Assembly (NCBI RefSeq): GCF_002929805.1
Contig: NZ_PJJM01000102.1
Span: forward strand, 62,001 to 126,000
Direction: 5' to 3'
DNA: 64,000 nucleotides
Origin: Cryobacterium sp. Y50
GTDB taxonomy: Bacteria > Actinomycetota > Actinomycetes > Actinomycetales > Microbacteriaceae
Positions 43,232 to 52,547 of the stretch are shown piece by piece (position 1 is the stretch's first letter; the number at the start of each line of letters is the position of its first letter). The notes under the pieces were generated by a model. The model searched no databases. It was not told the origin of the DNA and worked only from the letters and a program-made list of their open reading frames with translations. The translations under genes were made by a program, and so were the position numbers.

Positions 43232-44383
43232 CTAAGCCAGCTTCGCCGACGCGGACAGCCCGGAGGCTGCCCCGGTGCGCGAACCGGTGGCGGGAGCTGC
43301 GGCATCCGTTTTCGCTGCTTCCGCGACCAACGAAGCATGGGTCGGGCCAGCGGGCACGGCGGCCGAGCGATTCTGCGCGAACTCGCGGCGGAGCACCGGC
43401 ACGACCTCTTCGCCCAGAAGGTCGAGCTGTTCCAGCACGGTCTTCAGCGGCAGGCCGGCGTGATCCATGAGGAAGAGCTGGCGTTGGTAGTCGCCGACGT
43501 AGTCGCGAAAACCGAGGGTGCGGTCAATGATCTGCTGCGGGCTGCCGACGGTGAGCGGGGTTTGCTCGGTGAAGTCTTCCAGCGACGGGCCGTGTCCGTA
43601 GACGGGTGCGTTATCGAAGTAGGGGCGAAATTCGTTCACCGCGTCCTGGGAATTCTTACACATGAAGACCTGGCCACCAAGACCGACGATGGCCTGCTCG
43701 GCCGTGCCGTGCCCGTAGTGCTCAAACCGCTCGCGGTAGTAGCCGACCATTTTCTCGGTGTGACTAGCCGGCCAGAAGATGTGATTGGCGAAAAAGCCAT
43801 CCCCGTAGAAGGCGGCCTGCTCGGCGATTTCCGGGCTGCGGATGCTGCCGTGCCAGACGAAGGGCGGCACACCATCGAGGGGTCGCGGCGTCGATTGAAA
43901 ACCCTGCAGCGGGGTGCGAAACTGGCCTTCCCAATTCACCACGTCTTCACGCCAGAGTTTACGCAGCAGCGCATAGTTCTCCAGAGCCAGCGGAATACCC
44001 TGGCGGATATCCTGGCCAAACCACGGGTACACCGGGCCGGTGTTACCGCGACCGAGCACGAGGTCGACCCGACCCTCCGACAGGTGCTGCAGCATCGCGT
44101 AGTCCTCGGAGATCTTCACCGGGTCGTTGGTCGTGATCAGGGTGGTCGCCGTTGAGAGGATGATGCGGCTCGTTTTTGCTGCGATGTAACCCAGCATCGT
44201 GGTCGGAGACGACGGCACGAAGGGTGGATTGTGGTGTTCACCGGTGGCGAAGACGTCGAGGCCGACTTCTTCGACTTTCTGGGCGATCGAGACCATTGCG
44301 GAGATGCGTTCGTGCTCGGACGGTTCCCGCCCGGTCGTGGGGTCAACGGTACGATCGCCGACGGTGAAGATTCCGAACTGCAT
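43232..44383 (-). CDS. CE1758-type LLM flavin-dependent oxidoreductase
   Basis: The 383-aa protein has the bacterial luciferase-like barrel (MQFGIFTVGDRTVDPTTGRE, DVFATGEHHNPPFVPSSPTT, DLVLGRGNTGPVYPWFG). This class uses FMNH2 and oxygen, supplied by a paired FMN reductase. Its partner gene, directly downstream, is truncated, so it must rely on another reductase if it works. The last ~45 residues are an Ala/Ser-rich tail outside the barrel. Substrate is unknown. Confidence 0.88.
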   Translation of the reverse strand: MQFGIFTVGDRTVDPTTGREPSEHERISAMVSIAQKVEEVGLDVFATGEHHNPPFVPSSPTTMLGYIAAKTSRIILSTATTLITTNDPVKISEDYAMLQHLSEGRVDLVLGRGNTGPVYPWFGQDIRQGIPLALENYALLRKLWREDVVNWEGQFRTPLQGFQSTPRPLDGVPPFVWHGSIRSPEIAEQAAFYGDGFFANHIFWPASHTEKMVGYYRERFEHYGHGTAEQAIVGLGGQVFMCKNSQDAVNEFRPYFDNAPVYGHGPSLEDFTEQTPLTVGSPQQIIDRTLGFRDYVGDYQRQLFLMDHAGLPLKTVLEQLDLLGEEVVPVLRREFAQNRSAAVPAGPTHASLVAEAAKTDAAAPATGSRTGAASGLSASAKLA

Positions 44384-44547
44384 GCCAGCCTCCAGAAAAA
44401 CAATGCGTTTGCATTGATATTACCAGTAACCGCCGTCTGGTCGCCCGTATTCCCGGCACGAGTGCGCCCCGAACTGGTGCCATGAGAATGGGTGGCACAG
44501 GTTCCGGTGTCGGGCAGAGTGTTAGTGACTGAAATGGGGATGCACTG

Positions 44548-45768
44548 ATGCAGGGACTCGCGCGAGTGGCGGCAGCCGGAATAATGCGCGCCTGGGCCGC
44601 GATCAGCATGCAGGGCAGCGTCACCATTCCGCAGCCCAGCGACACCCCGGAGGCCCACTCCCCCGGCATCGACAGCGATCGCATTCTCGTGCTCGGCAGC
44701 GGGCCGGCCGCCGGCTGGGGCGTCAGCAGCCACGACCTCGCGTTGCCCGGTTCGCTCGCTCGCGCACTATCGGGGCGCACGCAGCGCGGAGCAGACGTCG
44801 TCCTCATCGCGAGCTCGATCGGGCTGCTGGCCTCCGCTCAGGTACAACTGCGCGGGGCCGACCTTCGGCGCCTCGATGCGGTCGTCGTCATTCTGGGCGT
44901 CGGTGACGCGCTGCATCTCACGGCCGAACGAACGTGGCAGGCCGATCTCACTCGGCTGCTGAATTTTCTCGAGCGACACACGAATGACAGTGCCTACATT
45001 TATGTTCAAGGCATCCAACCCATTCGCGCCATTCCAATCTTCAACAGCCTCGGCGGAACGATCGCTGATCGGCACGCCCGGTCGCTCGACACGATCACCG
45101 AACAGGTCTGCCTGTCGATGCGTCGCTCCGTTTTCGTCCCCGTGACGGACGCCGAGTTTCTGGCCTCCACTGGTCTGTCGGATTCAACCGATTATCGACA
45201 CTGGGGCGAATTGCTGGCCGAGAAGATGGCGGGGCGTCTGGACGTCGTGCAGCGCAGCCCTTATCCGGTACCGCTCGGATCCACCGACGCGCCGTCCCGG
45301 ACGGCGCCCATTCGCGGCGATGGCCAGCGCCGACTCAAACGCGGCTGTGATACCCGGTTGGATCATATTGTGGCGCTGGCGCAGCAGTCTTTCGGTACGG
45401 CATCCGCTCTCTTCGCTATTCGGGAAAATAATCGCCTGCAGATTCGGTCGAGCACCGGCCCAGCCCTGTACAGCCCGGCCTGGAACGATTCGATGTCGGC
45501 GATGGTCGTGCGCGCACGCGGTGCCGTCATCGTGCCCGACACGCTCGCCGATCACCGCTGGCGGCGCAAGGCCTACGTCACCGGCGCACCACACATGCGT
45601 TTCTATGCCGGATTCCCCATCGAAGCAGCCTCGGGTGAGCGCATCGGCGCGCTCGGCGTGTTTGATCCGGAACCGCGCGCGGATTCCGGGGTCGATGCCG
45701 TCCTGCTGCGCCAGCTCGCCCTCATGATTCAGGAAGAGATGCACGCGAAAGGCGAGTTCGCCAGCTAG
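44548..45768 (+). CDS. SGNH-like plus GAF domain protein
   Basis: The 406-aa protein has two parts. Residues ~45-230 look like an SGNH-type fold (RILVLGSGPAAGWGVSSHD, VVVILGVGDALHL) but the catalytic Ser of GDS is not obvious (GSGPAAG). Residues ~255-400 are a GAF domain (LDHIVALAQQSFGTASALFA, RFYAGFPIEAASGERIGALG). GAF domains bind small molecules or sense redox state; no output domain follows. Similar proteins occur in Microbacteriaceae, with no known function. Divergent from the LLM gene. Confidence 0.7.
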   Translation: MQGLARVAAAGIMRAWAAISMQGSVTIPQPSDTPEAHSPGIDSDRILVLGSGPAAGWGVSSHDLALPGSLARALSGRTQRGADVVLIASSIGLLASAQVQLRGADLRRLDAVVVILGVGDALHLTAERTWQADLTRLLNFLERHTNDSAYIYVQGIQPIRAIPIFNSLGGTIADRHARSLDTITEQVCLSMRRSVFVPVTDAEFLASTGLSDSTDYRHWGELLAEKMAGRLDVVQRSPYPVPLGSTDAPSRTAPIRGDGQRRLKRGCDTRLDHIVALAQQSFGTASALFAIRENNRLQIRSSTGPALYSPAWNDSMSAMVVRARGAVIVPDTLADHRWRRKAYVTGAPHMRFYAGFPIEAASGERIGALGVFDPEPRADSGVDAVLLRQLALMIQEEMHAKGEFAS

Positions 45769-47294
45769 CCTACGGGCTTTGTCGCGCCGCCAACTTCGAC
45801 TCGAACCGCCTCGGTAGCAGCCGCACGCTGCTTGATGCCGAGCACGGAGTGGCGGCGACCGTAGGCGAAGTAGACGAGCAAGCCGACGACCAGCCACACC
45901 GCGAACCGTACCCAGGTGAGGGTCGTGAGGTTGAGCATCAGCCAGCCGCAAAGCACGGCCGACAGGATCGGCAGCACCGGCGAGAACGGAACCTTGAACG
46001 CGCGCGGCAGGTCGGGGCGCTTCTTGCGCAGCACGACGACGGCAATGCTCACGAGCACGAAGGCCGACAGCGTGCCGATGTTGATCATCTCTTCGAGCAC
46101 CCCCACGTCGGTGAGCCCCGCGATGAGCGCGACGACGGTGCCGGAAATGATCTGAATGCGAGCCGGCGTGCGTCGCTTCTCGCTCGTGACGCTGAGCCAG
46201 CGCGGCAGCAGGCCGTCGCGGCTCATAGCGAACAGCACGCGGGACAGGCCAAGCAAGAGCACCATGATCACGGTAGTGAGGCCGACCAGGATTCCGATCG
46301 AGATAACCTGAGCGGCCCAGCCGGCGCCGACCGCAACGAACGCGGTCGCGAGGGAAGCGTTTGGGTCGTCGGCCAGTACGGTGTACGGCACCATGCCGGT
46401 GAGGACGAGGCTGACGCCGAGATAGAGCACCGTGACAATGGTCAGGCCGGCGAAGATTCCCCGCGGCAGGGTCTTCTGCGGGTTTTTGACCTCTTCGGCG
46501 CTCGTGGCGACCACGTCGAAGCCAATGAACGCGAAGAACACGAGGGACGCACCGGCCAACAGTCCGAACAGGCCGTACTGGGCGGGAGCCGCACCGGTCA
46601 TGAAGGAGAACAGGGACTGCATCCAGACGTCGCCCTCTCCGCCGGTCGAGGGGACTTCGGCCGGAATGAACGGCGTGTAGTTAGCAGTGTTGATGAAGAA
46701 CGCGCCGACGATGATGACGAAGACTACGATTGCGACCTTGATGATCGTGAAGACGCTGGCAACGCGGGCAGAGAGCTGAGTGCCGAGTACGAGCAGTGCG
46801 GTGAAGATGGCGACGATGACGAAAGCTCCCCAACTGACGTCGAGGCCGAGTACTGGGATCGTCGCTGGAATGTTCCAGCCGGCCAGGTCGAACACTGTGC
46901 TGAGGTAGATGCCCCAGTACTTGGCGATGACGGCGGCCGCCGTGAGCATCTCGAGAATGAGGTCCCAGCCGATGATCCAGGCGAGCAGCTCGCCGAGGGT
47001 CGCGTAGGTGAAGGTGTACGCAGACCCGGCGACGGGCACGGCCGAGGCGAACTCGGCGTAACACATGATCGCGAGCGCGCAGGTGAAAGCTGCGAGCAGA
47101 AAGGCCAGGGTGACCGACGGTCCGGCATAGCTGCCGGCAGCCTTGGCGCCGACCGAGAAGATTCCCGCTCCGACGGCGACTGCAACGCCCATGATCATGA
47201 GGTCCCAGGTGCTAAGGGTGCGTTTGAGGCTGTGGCCCTTTTCCAGCGAGTCTGCTATGGAATCTTCAATACTCTTGGTGCGCCTAAGACTCAT
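45765..47294 (-). CDS. APC-family amino acid permease
   Basis: The 509-aa protein has about 12 membrane helices and the APC motif GVAVAVGAGIFSVGAKAAG in helix 1, with FFAFIGFDVVATSAEEVKNP in helix 6. It matches the cationic amino acid transporter-like (YfnA/CAT) group. It likely exchanges or imports an amino acid with protons; the substrate cannot be stated. The stop lies just beside that of the convergent GAF-domain gene. Confidence 0.9.
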   Translation of the reverse strand: MSLRRTKSIEDSIADSLEKGHSLKRTLSTWDLMIMGVAVAVGAGIFSVGAKAAGSYAGPSVTLAFLLAAFTCALAIMCYAEFASAVPVAGSAYTFTYATLGELLAWIIGWDLILEMLTAAAVIAKYWGIYLSTVFDLAGWNIPATIPVLGLDVSWGAFVIVAIFTALLVLGTQLSARVASVFTIIKVAIVVFVIIVGAFFINTANYTPFIPAEVPSTGGEGDVWMQSLFSFMTGAAPAQYGLFGLLAGASLVFFAFIGFDVVATSAEEVKNPQKTLPRGIFAGLTIVTVLYLGVSLVLTGMVPYTVLADDPNASLATAFVAVGAGWAAQVISIGILVGLTTVIMVLLLGLSRVLFAMSRDGLLPRWLSVTSEKRRTPARIQIISGTVVALIAGLTDVGVLEEMINIGTLSAFVLVSIAVVVLRKKRPDLPRAFKVPFSPVLPILSAVLCGWLMLNLTTLTWVRFAVWLVVGLLVYFAYGRRHSVLGIKQRAAATEAVRVEVGGATKPVG

Positions 47295-47368
47295 GCTGAT
47301 ATCCGTTCGTTATTGCCGACCGCTCATGTTAGCAAGCCGCCGTTCTACACCCGTTCGTCGGCGGCACG

Positions 47369-47408
47369 CACAACGGGCCGCCACCTGAAAAGGTGACGAC
47401 CCGTTGTG
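47369..47408. terminator. Hairpin terminator between rpsO and the permease gene
   Basis: CACAACGGG and CCCGTTGTG (9 bp), with an inner CACCT/AGGTG stem and a GAAA loop, form a long hairpin about 55 bases below the rpsO stop. It would end rpsO transcription. Confidence 0.8.
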
Positions 47409-47463
47409 AAGAAGTTCGCGTTATCAACGCTGCATTCGCTACGTGCAAATAAACTGCACGGAA

Positions 47464-47733
47464 TTAGCGACGCAGGCCGAGGCTGCCGATCAGTGTGCGA
47501 TACCGAGTGATGTCGATGTCCGACAGGTAACCGAGCAGACGGCGACGCTGACCAACCATAAGAAGCAGACCACGACGTGAGTGGTGGTCGTGCTTGTGCT
47601 CTTTCAAGTGCTCCGTGAGGTCAAGAATGCGCTGCGTGAGCATTGCAATCTGAACTTCCGGGGACCCGGTGTCGCCTGGGTGGGTAGCGTACTTTTCGAT
47701 GATCGCCTTCTTAGCATCTGGTTCGAGTGCCAT
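47464..47733 (-). CDS. rpsO: 30S ribosomal protein S15
   Basis: The 89-aa protein [20 protein letters not shown] with [20 protein letters not shown] and [20 protein letters not shown] is full-length S15, which binds 16S rRNA early in 30S assembly. The ATG at 47733 is preceded by AAAGGGGAT. A longer opening to 47823 is not family-like. In most bacteria pnp follows directly; here it is about 12.4 kb downstream, with several genes between. Confidence 0.97.
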   Translation of the reverse strand: MALEPDAKKAIIEKYATHPGDTGSPEVQIAMLTQRILDLTEHLKEHKHDHHSRRGLLLMVGQRRRLLGYLSDIDITRYRTLIGSLGLRR

Positions 47734-47943
47734 AAAGTGGGATCCCCTTTCTCTCACTGCGCGGTGCCCTTGGCAGGATGCCTGAGCTCTCTTTATCCGC
47801 GGCCGTTGAACGGCAACCTTCATACTTTAGCAGAGTCAGCGCCCCCCGCAGTCAGCGGAGCGAACGCAGTGTGTGGTTCACCCGGTCTGTTCCAGCCCGC
47901 TCATAGCGCTACAGTGGGGGAATAATCGAGGAGGTGCACGAAC

Positions 47944-48288
47944 ATGGGTACGTTGCTGTACGGCAATCCGGGCATCGTGACCACCTTCGACGATCGTACC
48001 CTCATGCATCTGCAAATCGTGATCAGCACCAAGCTGCGGCGCCGGGAGAGTTTCATTTTCACCTGGTCCGATTCCGCCGACGAGGGAAGCGGTCGCAGCG
48101 CCATCTGGCTCGACCCGACGAGCACGCTGTACTACCGATATTTTGGCAGTCGAACCCCGTCGATCAACCGGGACTGGATCGAAGCCCTCATGCTCTCGGC
48201 CAACAGTGCCGGCGGCCTGGTGTTCATCGCCGAGCCGACACCGTCGCCCTCGCCGCCGCCGAGCATCAGCGCGAAAACGCGGCGCTAA
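47944..48288 (+). CDS. Small conserved Microbacteriaceae-type protein (DUF7882-like)
   Basis: The 114-aa protein begins MGTLLYGNPGIVTTFDDRTL and contains LQIVISTKLRRRESFIFTW and INRDWIEALMLSANSAGGL. I recognise this pattern from small proteins common in Microbacteriaceae, sometimes mis-annotated as ATP-dependent DNA ligase. No catalytic motif is visible. A strong ribosome site GAGGAGG lies upstream of the ATG. The C-terminus is Pro/Ser-rich. Function unknown. Confidence 0.7.
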   Translation: MGTLLYGNPGIVTTFDDRTLMHLQIVISTKLRRRESFIFTWSDSADEGSGRSAIWLDPTSTLYYRYFGSRTPSINRDWIEALMLSANSAGGLVFIAEPTPSPSPPPSISAKTRR

Positions 48289-48298
48289 GCGTCTGGGG

Positions 48299-51229
48299 CT
48301 ATACCGCACTGAGGGCGATGATACCCAGTGCGTCGGCCAGCGACGCCAGAAAATGGTTCGCGCTGTCGATGGTGAGACAGAGCGGCGGCTTGATCTTGAG
48401 CACGTTTTTGAAGTCGCCGGTGGGCTGCACGATGCAGCCCCGCAGCAGGAGTTCGTCGCAGAGCCGGGCGGCGGCGCCGGTCGCCGGCGTGAAGGCGGCC
48501 CGGTTGCTGACTAGCTCGACGCCGAGATAGAGCCCCATGCCGTAGACAGCCCCGACCAGATCGAATCGTTCGCCCAGCTGTTCGAGGCCCTGTTTCAGGT
48601 AGCGGCCGACGACCTCGGCGTTCTGCTGCAGGCCTTCGTCACGCATGATGTCGAGCACGGTCAGGCCGATGCGGCAGCTCAACGGGCTGCCGCCGGCCGA
48701 GGAGAAGAACGGCCCATCTTCGGCAAAGTGCTCGGCAATGTCGCGACGGGTGATGACCGCGCCGAGCGGATGCCCGTTGCCCATCGCCTTGGCAATCGTG
48801 ATGATGTCGGGAACCACCCGTTGTTGCTCGGTCCCCCAGAAGTGCTTGCCGAGCCGGGCGTAGCTCACCTGCACCTCGTCGGCGATGCAGAGTGCGCCGC
48901 GGGCGCGCATCCGCTCGTAGACGCCGGTCAGGTAGCCGTCGGGCAACAACACGCCGCCGGCATTGCCGAACACGGGTTCAGCGATGAACGCTGCTACCGT
49001 GCGCCCATCGTCGGCGAGGAGCTGGAGGTCGCCATCGAGATCGTCGAGGTACAGCGGGGCCGAGTCGGCGCCCCGATACTTGCCACGGACGGCGTTCGGA
49101 GCCTCGACCAGATGCACCCAGTCGGGGCGAGTTTCGAACGCCCGGGGATTGTCGGCCACCGAAGAGGAGACGGCATCCGCCGCCAGCGACCAGCCATGAT
49201 ACGCCTCCCGCACCGCCAGCACGGTGTCGTGGCCGGTGTAACTGAGGGCCAGGCGCAGGGCGAGATCGACGGCCTCGGTTCCGCTGTTGACCAGAAAGAC
49301 GGTGTCTAGCGGGTCGGGTGCGAGCTCGGCGAGGCGTTCGGTGAATCGCACGAGCTCCTCGTAATGAAACCGGGAGTTGGTGTTGAGCAGCGACCATTGG
49401 CTGCGCGCGGCCTCGGCAATACGCGGGTGCCCATGTCCGACGGTCGTGACGTTGTTGACCATGTCGACGTAGGCCTGGCCATGAGTATCGATGAGGTGGT
49501 GCTGCCAGCCACGTTCAATCTGGGGCGGGGCCTCGTAATAGTGTTCCTGCACGCGCGCAAAGGACTCGTCCCGACGCTGCAGCAGGGCACCGGCATCGAC
49601 CAGTGGTCGGGCAGTTTCCAGCCCGAGCAGCGCTGACGGGTCGGGGCAGACCCGCTGCCAGAGCGCCGCGTGTGACGGTGCGACGAAGAACGGCGGGCGG
49701 ATGCCGCGGAGTCGACTGGTCTGCAGGGTCACGCGGGCCACTGCGCTGGAGTGGCGTGCATCAGCCGAACTGGCCGGAACGGTACCGAGAATCGTTCCGG
49801 CATCGATAGTCTGGCCGGCCAGGGCTGCCGCGTCGATACCGGTCAGCCACAGGTCGAAGTGGCCGGCCTCGAGCCGCACAGTGTCGGAATCGACGACCAT
49901 AACGGTCCCCGCGATCGGCGCGGTAATCTGGCTGCTGGCCGGCAGAAACACCTCGACACCGAGGACCAGGGTGACCGATTCCTCGGCCGTGTTGATGCGC
50001 GTTTGGGAGAGCCGGTATTCGCCGTAGCGGGTGACGGCGTGGCCGAGCTGGGCTGCAACATCCGCTGCAATGCGCGCATCAATGCCCGGTTCCAGCCAGA
50101 CTCCGGCGTCGTAACCGGCGCTCGTCACGGACAGGTCGATGATGACCGCGGGATCGAGCGGCCCAGCCAGGGGGTGTTCGGTTGTCACGATGGGGGCGCC
50201 GGTGCCCGTCAGCGTGAACCGGATGAGGGCTTCAACCTCGGCGCCATCGAGATCGGCGGCTGTTTCGAAGGCGCGCCACTCGCGGGCGCGGTTCGCGTCG
50301 GCGTAGTCGTTGTCACCGTCCAGCCGCACCTGTTGTTCACCGCTCACGACGAGCACCGCGCTGCGCAACACGATCAGCGGCCAGAGCGCGCTGATTTCCC
50401 CCTCGGTCAGCGGGACACTCGCTGCGAACGCCTCGATCGTGTCGAGGATGGCGAGCGGATGCTGCGGGCTGCGGTACAGCACGCAGACGCAGGTCGCGGC
50501 CAGCTCGGCCACGAGCCAGCCCAGCGCCACGTCGCCGAAGTCGATGACTCCGGTGATCGTGTCTGCCGTGTCATCGCGCGACACGACGTTGTCGTCGGTC
50601 AGGTCACCGTGAATGGTCTGCACCCGCAGGTCGGCCGCGACCGGCGCGAGCTGCTGCCGTGCCGCGCTGGTCACCTCCCGGAGGCGATCGCGGTGGCTAT
50701 CGTCGTCGACGAAGTGCAGGAGCACGTCGATGACTTCGCCGCCGCGGCGCAGGTCCCACTGCAGAACGCGGTCGGTTCCGGGGTGCTCGAAGTCATGGAG
50801 GCCACGCGCAATCCGGCCGGCTACATCGCCGAGCGAGCGGATCTGCACGTCCGACAGGCGGAGTGAGTCGGTCAGCGGCTGCCCGTGCACGTAGGTCAGG
50901 AGGCGCAGATCGAGGGTCTGTCCGTCGAGGGTGACGCGCTGGATCTCGCTGCCGTCGATCCCCTTGAGCGCCGCTGGCAGGTCGAGTCCCAAGACGCGCA
51001 GGTGGGCCAGGGCGGCGTTTTGCGCCTCGAGTTCGATCGGGGCGATGGCCGGATTGGAGACCTTGAGAACGAGCGTGGCGGCATCCGATTTGATACGAAA
51101 ATTACGGTCCTGGTGGCTGCCGAGCTCCGTGATGGTGCCTGTCACGCCGAACCGGGCACGCCCGAGCTCGGCCGCCTGGTCGAGCGTCAGTCGCGGGCGC
51201 GGCAGGTGAAATGGACTCGGCACGGTCAT
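48299..51229 (-). CDS. APH kinase - degenerate M23 - class III aminotransferase fusion
   Basis: The 976-aa protein has three parts. The N-terminal kinase-like domain (~30-300) has QTIHGDLTDDNV and GVIDFGDVALGW. A middle beta domain (~370-490, FLPASSQITAPIAGTVMVV) resembles M23 endopeptidases but lacks the HxH zinc site. The C-terminal PLP domain (~560-976) has LVNSGTEAVDLALRLALSYT, IADEVQVSYARLG and the PLP Lys in TIAKAMGNGHPLG. The layout resembles proteins related to hydroxylysine kinase and ethanolamine-phosphate phospho-lyase, so amino-alcohol metabolism is a fair guess, not proven. Confidence 0.85.
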   Translation of the reverse strand: MTVPSPFHLPRPRLTLDQAAELGRARFGVTGTITELGSHQDRNFRIKSDAATLVLKVSNPAIAPIELEAQNAALAHLRVLGLDLPAALKGIDGSEIQRVTLDGQTLDLRLLTYVHGQPLTDSLRLSDVQIRSLGDVAGRIARGLHDFEHPGTDRVLQWDLRRGGEVIDVLLHFVDDDSHRDRLREVTSAARQQLAPVAADLRVQTIHGDLTDDNVVSRDDTADTITGVIDFGDVALGWLVAELAATCVCVLYRSPQHPLAILDTIEAFAASVPLTEGEISALWPLIVLRSAVLVVSGEQQVRLDGDNDYADANRAREWRAFETAADLDGAEVEALIRFTLTGTGAPIVTTEHPLAGPLDPAVIIDLSVTSAGYDAGVWLEPGIDARIAADVAAQLGHAVTRYGEYRLSQTRINTAEESVTLVLGVEVFLPASSQITAPIAGTVMVVDSDTVRLEAGHFDLWLTGIDAAALAGQTIDAGTILGTVPASSADARHSSAVARVTLQTSRLRGIRPPFFVAPSHAALWQRVCPDPSALLGLETARPLVDAGALLQRRDESFARVQEHYYEAPPQIERGWQHHLIDTHGQAYVDMVNNVTTVGHGHPRIAEAARSQWSLLNTNSRFHYEELVRFTERLAELAPDPLDTVFLVNSGTEAVDLALRLALSYTGHDTVLAVREAYHGWSLAADAVSSSVADNPRAFETRPDWVHLVEAPNAVRGKYRGADSAPLYLDDLDGDLQLLADDGRTVAAFIAEPVFGNAGGVLLPDGYLTGVYERMRARGALCIADEVQVSYARLGKHFWGTEQQRVVPDIITIAKAMGNGHPLGAVITRRDIAEHFAEDGPFFSSAGGSPLSCRIGLTVLDIMRDEGLQQNAEVVGRYLKQGLEQLGERFDLVGAVYGMGLYLGVELVSNRAAFTPATGAAARLCDELLLRGCIVQPTGDFKNVLKIKPPLCLTIDSANHFLASLADALGIIALSAV

Positions 51230-51277
51230 GGTTCTCCAGTCATACGGGTGGCAGCTGCGGCGCGCTAACGCTGCAGA

Positions 51278-52387
51278 TCAGCGCTTGCGAACGCGCCGCT
51301 TCGGCGGAATGGCGCCCGGGGCGTTCGGGGTGTTCCAAGCCTTGGCGATGGCCCAGGCGACGGCAGCGATCGGCACCGAGAGCACGGCACCGACGATGCC
51401 GCCGAGAATGGTTCCAGCGGTCAGGCCGACGAGAATGACAAGCGGATGCAGCTTGAGTGACTGCGCCATGACGACCGGCTGAAGAAAGTTGCCCTCGAGC
51501 TGGTTGACAGCGACCACGATGATGAGCACGATGAGCGCCACGACCGGGCCGCTCGCGACCAGGGCAACGAGCGCGGCGAGCACACCGGCCGCCGTCGCTC
51601 CGATCAGCGGAACGAACGCTCCGAGGAAAACGATGACCGCGAGCGGCAGGGCGAGCGGCACCTGCAAAATTGCCAGGCCGATGCCGATCGCGGTGGCGTC
51701 GACGGCGGCAACGATCGCGGTGCCACGCACGTACCCGCCCAGCACGCGCAGAGAAGTGTGACCGATGCGTCGGCCACGGGCTAGGCGCTCGCCCTTGAAC
51801 GGACTCAGGAAGAAGTTCCAGATCTGTCCGCCATCCTTGAGAAAGAAGAACAGGATAACCACGAGAAGTACGGCGCCTGTGATCAATTCGAAGACAGCGG
51901 AGGCCCCGGCGAGCGCCCCGGTGCCAAATTGGCTGCTGGTGAGAAAGTCGACGACGCCATCGCGGGCGTCGGTGATCTGCTGCTCGTCGATCTGGATCGG
52001 TCCGTCGATGAGGAACTGCTGCAGCGTGTCGATGCCCTCGGAGGCCGAGGAGAACAGCTCGTCCCACTGGTCGCGCACCGCGAAGACGATGAGCGTGATG
52101 ATTCCGCCGAACACGGCGATGCCGCCGAGCAGGGTGATCCAGGTGGCCAGGATCGCGGCGACACCGCGCTTGCGCAGGCCGTTGATCACCGGGCTGAGCG
52201 CCGAGGCGAGGATGATGGCGATCAATACCGGGATGACGACGAGCTTGAGCTGCACGAGTCCGTAGATGACGGCGGACGCGAGCACGATGACGAGCAGAAT
52301 TTGCCCGCTGCGCAGGCCGAGCCAGCCGAGCCGGTCGTTCAGCGGAGTGCGAGGTGCCAGGGGCGTGGGGTCGTCATGTGCGCGCAT
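51278..52387 (-). CDS. AI-2E family transporter
   Basis: The 369-aa protein has about eight helices with an initial VVIPVLIAIILASALSPVIN. A soluble insert follows at ~110-155, and the C-terminal half has LILVGLTAGTILGGIVGAVL-like helices typical of the AI-2E (PF01594) family. Members are proposed to export small molecules or exchange ions; the name is historical. The C-terminal tail is basic (PPKRRVRKR). No link to the neighbouring genes is evident. Confidence 0.88.
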   Translation of the reverse strand: MRAHDDPTPLAPRTPLNDRLGWLGLRSGQILLVIVLASAVIYGLVQLKLVVIPVLIAIILASALSPVINGLRKRGVAAILATWITLLGGIAVFGGIITLIVFAVRDQWDELFSSASEGIDTLQQFLIDGPIQIDEQQITDARDGVVDFLTSSQFGTGALAGASAVFELITGAVLLVVILFFFLKDGGQIWNFFLSPFKGERLARGRRIGHTSLRVLGGYVRGTAIVAAVDATAIGIGLAILQVPLALPLAVIVFLGAFVPLIGATAAGVLAALVALVASGPVVALIVLIIVVAVNQLEGNFLQPVVMAQSLKLHPLVILVGLTAGTILGGIVGAVLSVPIAAVAWAIAKAWNTPNAPGAIPPKRRVRKR

Positions 52388-52547
52388 GCACCCAGCCTAG
52401 ACAGGCATCGGGCAGAAACCCCGATCGACCGGCCACTTCGTTGCCTCCGGCCGGGACAACTGCGGAGATTAACGTGACTATGTCAATTTCGGATCGTTTC
52501 GGGGGGCTACCGCGGAATCTCCGCCGCGGCGGCGTACAGGGAGGGTC

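Noticed and set aside
49751-50866. A 371-codon plus-strand frame opposite the kinase-aminotransferase fusion
   Set aside because: Shadow frame; no homology-like motif and no ribosome site.
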